A stretch of 24,052 nucleotides of DNA, taken from positions 1-24,052 of the IMG/VR virus record IMGVR_UViG_3300025645_000441; one strand, written 5' to 3'. This document shows positions 22,260 to 24,052 of the stretch, in pieces. Below the pieces are notes generated by a model. It was not told the DNA's origin and did no database searches. It was given only the letters and a program-made list of their open reading frames with translations. Source of the DNA: a virus. Within the stretch, counting starts at the first letter, position 1. Each line of letters begins with the position of its first letter. A program made the position numbers and the translations under genes.

Positions 22260-22458
22260 GATGGAAGAAGACTATATTGGACAAATCGTTGAATGGTCCT
22301 TTGCAAACTACATGGGTGTTGAAGATATTACCACTGAACAACTCGTAAACGAGTTCTGGGCACCTTTGCTACCTTGTGAAGACTATTCGATTCAATCCGA
22401 TGGTGATAGTAAACCTATTGATGATCTAATTTTTTATGATGGGTCGCAGCCGCTGTAA
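22249..22458 (+). CDS. Unknown 69-aa acidic protein
   Basis: The product starts MINEMEEDYIGQIVEWSFAN and ends FYDGSQPL. It is strongly acidic and overlaps the Lys-rich protein gene by 11 bases, so an acidic and a basic protein are made side by side. A second ATG at 22261 is possible. It is the last gene before the tRNA. Confidence 0.65.
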   Translation: MINEMEEDYIGQIVEWSFANYMGVEDITTEQLVNEFWAPLLPCEDYSIQSDGDSKPIDDLIFYDGSQPL

Positions 22459-22465
22459 ACTGTTG

Positions 22466-22494
22466 TTGACAATCGATACATATTATGTTACTGT
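22466..22494 (+). promoter_or_regulatory. Likely promoter for the tRNA
   Basis: TTGACA (22466-22471) lies 34 bases before the tRNA. A 17-bp spacer leads to the weak -10 TACTGT (22489-22494). TATTAT-like boxes nearby make the exact -10 uncertain. The spacer does not share the cassette element. Confidence 0.5.
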
Positions 22495-22504
22495 ATTATA
22501 CAGT

Positions 22505-22590
22505 GCCCGCATGGTGAAATTGGTAGCCACGCGAGACTTAAAATTTCGTTCCTTTGAGGAGTGCCGGTTCGACCCCGGCTGCGGGTACCA
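22505..22590 (+). tRNA. tRNA-Leu (anticodon UAA), CCA encoded
   Basis: A full class II tRNA is visible: 7-bp acceptor stem GCCCGCA with TGCGGGT, D arm with AAATTGGTAG, anticodon stem CGAGA/TTTCG with loop CTTAAAA (anticodon TAA), a long variable arm (TTCC...GGAG), T arm CCGG-TTCGACC-CCGG, discriminator A and a genome-encoded CCA. It reads UUA (and UUG) codons, common in this AT-leaning genome. Confidence 0.95.
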
Positions 22591-22625
22591 TAATATTAAT
22601 GAAGTATACCAATCAAGAGGTACAT

Positions 22626-22778
22626 ATGTCAAAGTCTAGCACTGAATACACTGAGCTTTTTGGTCTTAGAAACTATCTAGGGGTTTTACAGAGCTACAAT
22701 GCTGAGCGTCGATGTAGCGAGTGGGTCTATGTGCATGATTGGGTATATAAACGAGTAAAATATCTTGAGGAAAAATGA
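22626..22778 (+). CDS. Unknown 50-aa protein
   Basis: The product begins MSKSSTEYTELFGLRNYLGV and ends VYKRVKYLEEK. The start at 22626 is chosen because AGAGG lies 6 bases ahead; in-frame ATGs further up (22599) run back into the tRNA gene. The stop overlaps the next ATG (ATGA). No domain is recognised. Confidence 0.65.
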   Translation: MSKSSTEYTELFGLRNYLGVLQSYNAERRCSEWVYVHDWVYKRVKYLEEK

Positions 22779-22900
22779 AAGATACATACCAAGAATTTAT
22801 TGAATTTGTTCTGGACGAAGTTTCAGACGAAAAGATTGAGGACCTATTCGAGGAAATGGGCATTGAAATTAACTTAAACAAACCATGGGAAGATGAATAA
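22775..22900 (+). CDS. Unknown 41-aa acidic protein
   Basis: The product starts MKDTYQEFIEFVLDEVSDEK and ends NLNKPWEDE, with about one third acidic residues. It is overlapped at both ends (ATGA upstream, TAATG downstream), which supports a real gene. Its first residues resemble the leader of T4 internal protein III as I remember it (MKTYQEFIAEA), but the I-x-E spacing is not kept. Confidence 0.62.
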   Translation: MKDTYQEFIEFVLDEVSDEKIEDLFEEMGIEINLNKPWEDE

Positions 22901-23109
22901 TGGAACTATTTTTTACAGTAGTGATTTGGATTGCATTTGTATACGGTATTTACAAGTGGGCAGAATCGAAGGGTCGTAATGCGGCTATTTGGGCAGTAGC
23001 AGGTGGAATTATTTCTCCTTTGCTTGTAGGTGTCATTCTTTTGTTTGTGCCAAAGACACTTGAAAAGCAAGCAGAAGAAGCAAACCGTATTAGAGAATTG
23101 GTGGGATAA
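22900..23109 (+). CDS. Small two-helix membrane protein
   Basis: The 69-aa product has two hydrophobic segments (about 4-19, FFTVVIWIAFVYGIYK, and 28-50, AAIWAVAGGIISPLLVGVIL) and a charged C-terminal helix (EKQAEEANRIREL). The fold could serve as a holin, antiholin or superinfection-exclusion protein; nothing in the sequence decides. It starts on the preceding stop (TAATG) and ends 2 bases before the Dps-like gene. Confidence 0.68.
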   Translation: MELFFTVVIWIAFVYGIYKWAESKGRNAAIWAVAGGIISPLLVGVILLFVPKTLEKQAEEANRIRELVG

Positions 23110-23111
23110 AT

Positions 23112-23549
23112 ATGGACAAAGATCAACTCGTATCACAGATGAAGGTCATTCTTGCGACTTCATTTTCACTATACCTAAAAGCTCATAATTATCATTGGAA
23201 TGTGATGGGACCAAACTTTGGTCAGTATCACGATTTCTTTGGTGATCTTTATGAAGAACTGCATGGGTCAATTGATACAACTGCTGAGGAGATTCGTAAT
23301 CTCGGTGGCTTTGCTCCTGGTTCGCTTGCGCGATACTTAGAGCTTAGTCGTATCGAAGATGAATCAATGGTTCCTGAACCGTTCACGATGTTTCGCAGAC
23401 TGGCTTCCGATAATGATACACTAATTGATCTACTGTATTTGGCTCGTAAAACTGCTGACGAGATCGATGCTTTTGGTACAGTAAACTATCTTGAAGATCG
23501 TATCAGTACACATGAAAAACATGCGTGGATGCTAAAAAGTTTCGAATAA
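23112..23549 (+). CDS. Dps-like mini-ferritin
   Basis: The 145-aa protein has the Dps signature: KAHNYHWNVMGPNF (His28), His40, Asp55 and Glu59 in DTTAEEIRNLGG, aligned with the ferroxidase ligands His, His, Asp and Glu of bacterial Dps. The Asp expected four residues after the second His is Gly44, with Asp45 next to it. Dps proteins form dodecamers that oxidise and store iron and shield DNA from peroxide. It lacks the long Lys-rich N-terminal tail used by E. coli Dps to bind DNA. It lies 2 bases after a membrane-protein gene. Its role in infection (protecting phage DNA or holding iron) is inference. Confidence 0.9.
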   Translation: MDKDQLVSQMKVILATSFSLYLKAHNYHWNVMGPNFGQYHDFFGDLYEELHGSIDTTAEEIRNLGGFAPGSLARYLELSRIEDESMVPEPFTMFRRLASDNDTLIDLLYLARKTADEIDAFGTVNYLEDRISTHEKHAWMLKSFE

Positions 23550-23583
23550 TTGATTCTTTTTTCGAACAAATCGCAAAAAGTTG

Positions 23584-23591
23584 TATAAATA
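23584..23591 (+). promoter_or_regulatory. T4-type late promoter (perfect TATAAATA)
   Basis: The exact consensus lies 34 bases after the Dps-like gene and 35 bases before a small ORF that ends at a terminator. The predicted start is near 23597. Confidence 0.78.
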
Positions 23592-23626
23592 AAGTTACTA
23601 ACATATTAACAAGGAACGTACCCTCA

Positions 23627-23740
23627 ATGATGAACGCCACGAAAAATATGCAACCGATAAGTCAAGTGCTCCCATGCGCTGGCTTTATTGTGCGCGGATA
23701 TGAGTGGGATATTATGAGTATGGAGGGTTCGATAAACTAG
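23627..23740 (+). CDS. Unknown 37-aa late protein
   Basis: The product starts MMNATKNMQPISQVLPCAGF and ends IMSMEGSIN. It is a complete small unit: perfect late promoter, AAGGA ribosome site 11 bases ahead, stop, then a strong terminator 25 bases later. The next in-frame ATG (23630) is equally possible. A dedicated late unit for so short a protein suggests it is made in quantity, but no function can be read. Confidence 0.65.
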   Translation: MMNATKNMQPISQVLPCAGFIVRGYEWDIMSMEGSIN

Positions 23741-23765
23741 TAACTAGTTAAATCGTAAAAAGTAG

Positions 23766-23799
23766 AACCCTCCTAGACGAAAGTTTAGGAGGGTTTTTT
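23766..23799 (+). terminator. Rho-independent terminator with GAAA loop
   Basis: A 13-bp stem (one G-T wobble) is closed by a C(GAAA)G tetraloop and followed by a run of T residues. It ends the 37-aa gene's unit and separates it from the promoter at 23811. Confidence 0.95.
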
Positions 23800-23810
23800 A
23801 ATTTTAATGG

Positions 23811-23839
23811 TTGACATTATAATACGAATCGATTATAAG
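23811..23839 (+). promoter_or_regulatory. Early promoter, sixth member of the cassette family
   Basis: TTGACA, a 17-bp spacer keeping ACGAATC, and TATAAG. The GTAACAAGAG leader seen in copies 1-5 is missing. It starts a transcript of what lies in the last 210 bases. Confidence 0.75.
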
Positions 23840-24052
23840 TTAATCATGAGACGAAGCGATAACATCAATCTCTCACGCTGTTTGAAAATTTAGTAACGTC
23901 TTAGGGGTAACCCGATGATAGACTGGAAACAGAAAGACTCTGTTTTCACATGCACACAAAGGCATGTCTTATTCGAAAGGTTCCGGTCTGTCACCGGGTT
24001 GCCAAAGTAAGATGTCTTGATAGGAAACGATCCGAGTGTGTGCAGTTGAAAG
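23840..24052 (+). other. Transcribed stretch without a clear gene; possible structured RNA or long leader
   Basis: After the promoter no convincing large ORF is seen. Hairpins can be drawn at about 23924-23949 (GAAACAGA with TCTGTTTT), 23949-23968 (ACATGC with GCATGT) and 23983-23997 (CCGGT with ACCGG), and TGCACACA (23951-23958) is complementary to TGTGTGCA (24037-24044). It may be a small RNA or a leader with regulatory structure, running past the window edge. It does not fit tRNA, tmRNA, RNase P RNA or group I intron motifs known to me. Confidence 0.35.
23915..24010 (+). CDS. Possible 31-aa peptide
   Basis: An ATG with AGGGG 7 bases ahead opens a frame beginning MIDWKQKDSVFTCTQRHVLF and ending SVTGLPK. 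The good ribosome site is the only support. A different frame from 23950 stays open to the window end (basic, four Cys) but lacks a ribosome site. Either could be spurious if the region is a structured RNA. Confidence 0.33.
   Translation: MIDWKQKDSVFTCTQRHVLFERFRSVTGLPK

Noticed and set aside
22436-22639. 67-aa frame running through the tRNA gene
   Set aside because: It overlaps a complete tRNA over most of its length; no ribosome site.
23105-23112. GATAAATA just before the Dps-like gene as a late promoter
   Set aside because: The expected start near 23118 falls inside the coding region, so it could not give a full Dps message.
23840-24052. Group I intron, tmRNA or RNase P RNA at the right end
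   Set aside because: None of the conserved core motifs could be found; the region stays unassigned.

Overview
This window reads as part of a T4-superfamily myovirus genome, most likely infecting a marine or freshwater alphaproteobacterium. The T4 affiliation rests on a gp61-type primase, a nrdB-nrdA / thyA / DHFR / dCMP deaminase block, near-perfect T4-type late promoters (TATAAATA) ahead of structural genes, several conserved small genes of T4-like cyanophages and pelagiphages, and dense ATGA/TAATG-overlapping genes almost all on one strand. The alphaproteobacterial host is an inference from a full-length DUF1127 protein of the kind common in Rhodobacterales-type bacteria. Family names are from recall of motifs; no search was run.

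Layout. (a) 1-3840: a 5'-truncated ligase-like nucleotidyltransferase; a late-promoted virion-type protein and terminator; a DUF1127 protein with a 50-aa partner and terminator; then an FkbM methyltransferase / sulfotransferase pair. (b) 3906-10057: an 823-aa modular protein, a ParB-like protein, an M15 endolysin, several small proteins and a 555-aa repeat protein. Many carry I/L-x-E motifs like those cut by the T4 prohead protease, three of them right after an N-terminal leader resembling T4 internal proteins. I infer a capsid-cargo island. (c) 10067-12341: a small basic protein, an Ig-like virion protein, a strong terminator, two conserved unknowns and a coiled-coil membrane protein. (d) 12348-18683: a consensus sigma70 promoter with a dyad, then primase, DHFR, an unknown, ThyA, NrdB, NrdA, dCMP deaminase and three small genes, in an almost gapless array for DNA priming and dNTP supply. 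(e) 18679-19901: a GIY-YIG nuclease gene whose start codon lies in a hairpin overlapping a late promoter, and a convergent minus-strand GIY-YIG homing endonuclease with its own late promoter. (f) 19928-23549: small, probably early genes behind five near-identical promoter cassettes, a tRNA-Leu(UAA) with encoded CCA, tiny membrane and acidic proteins, and a Dps-like ferritin. (g) 23584-24052: a late-promoted 37-aa gene, a perfect GAAA-loop terminator, a sixth promoter of the cassette family, and a stretch with hairpins and at most tiny ORFs.

The points most worth a second look are the putative prohead-protease-processed cargo proteins, the hairpin/late-promoter switch on the GIY-YIG gene, the promoter cassette family with its conserved spacer, the ligase-like motifs in the first gene, the DUF1127 pair, and the unexplained transcribed region at the right end.
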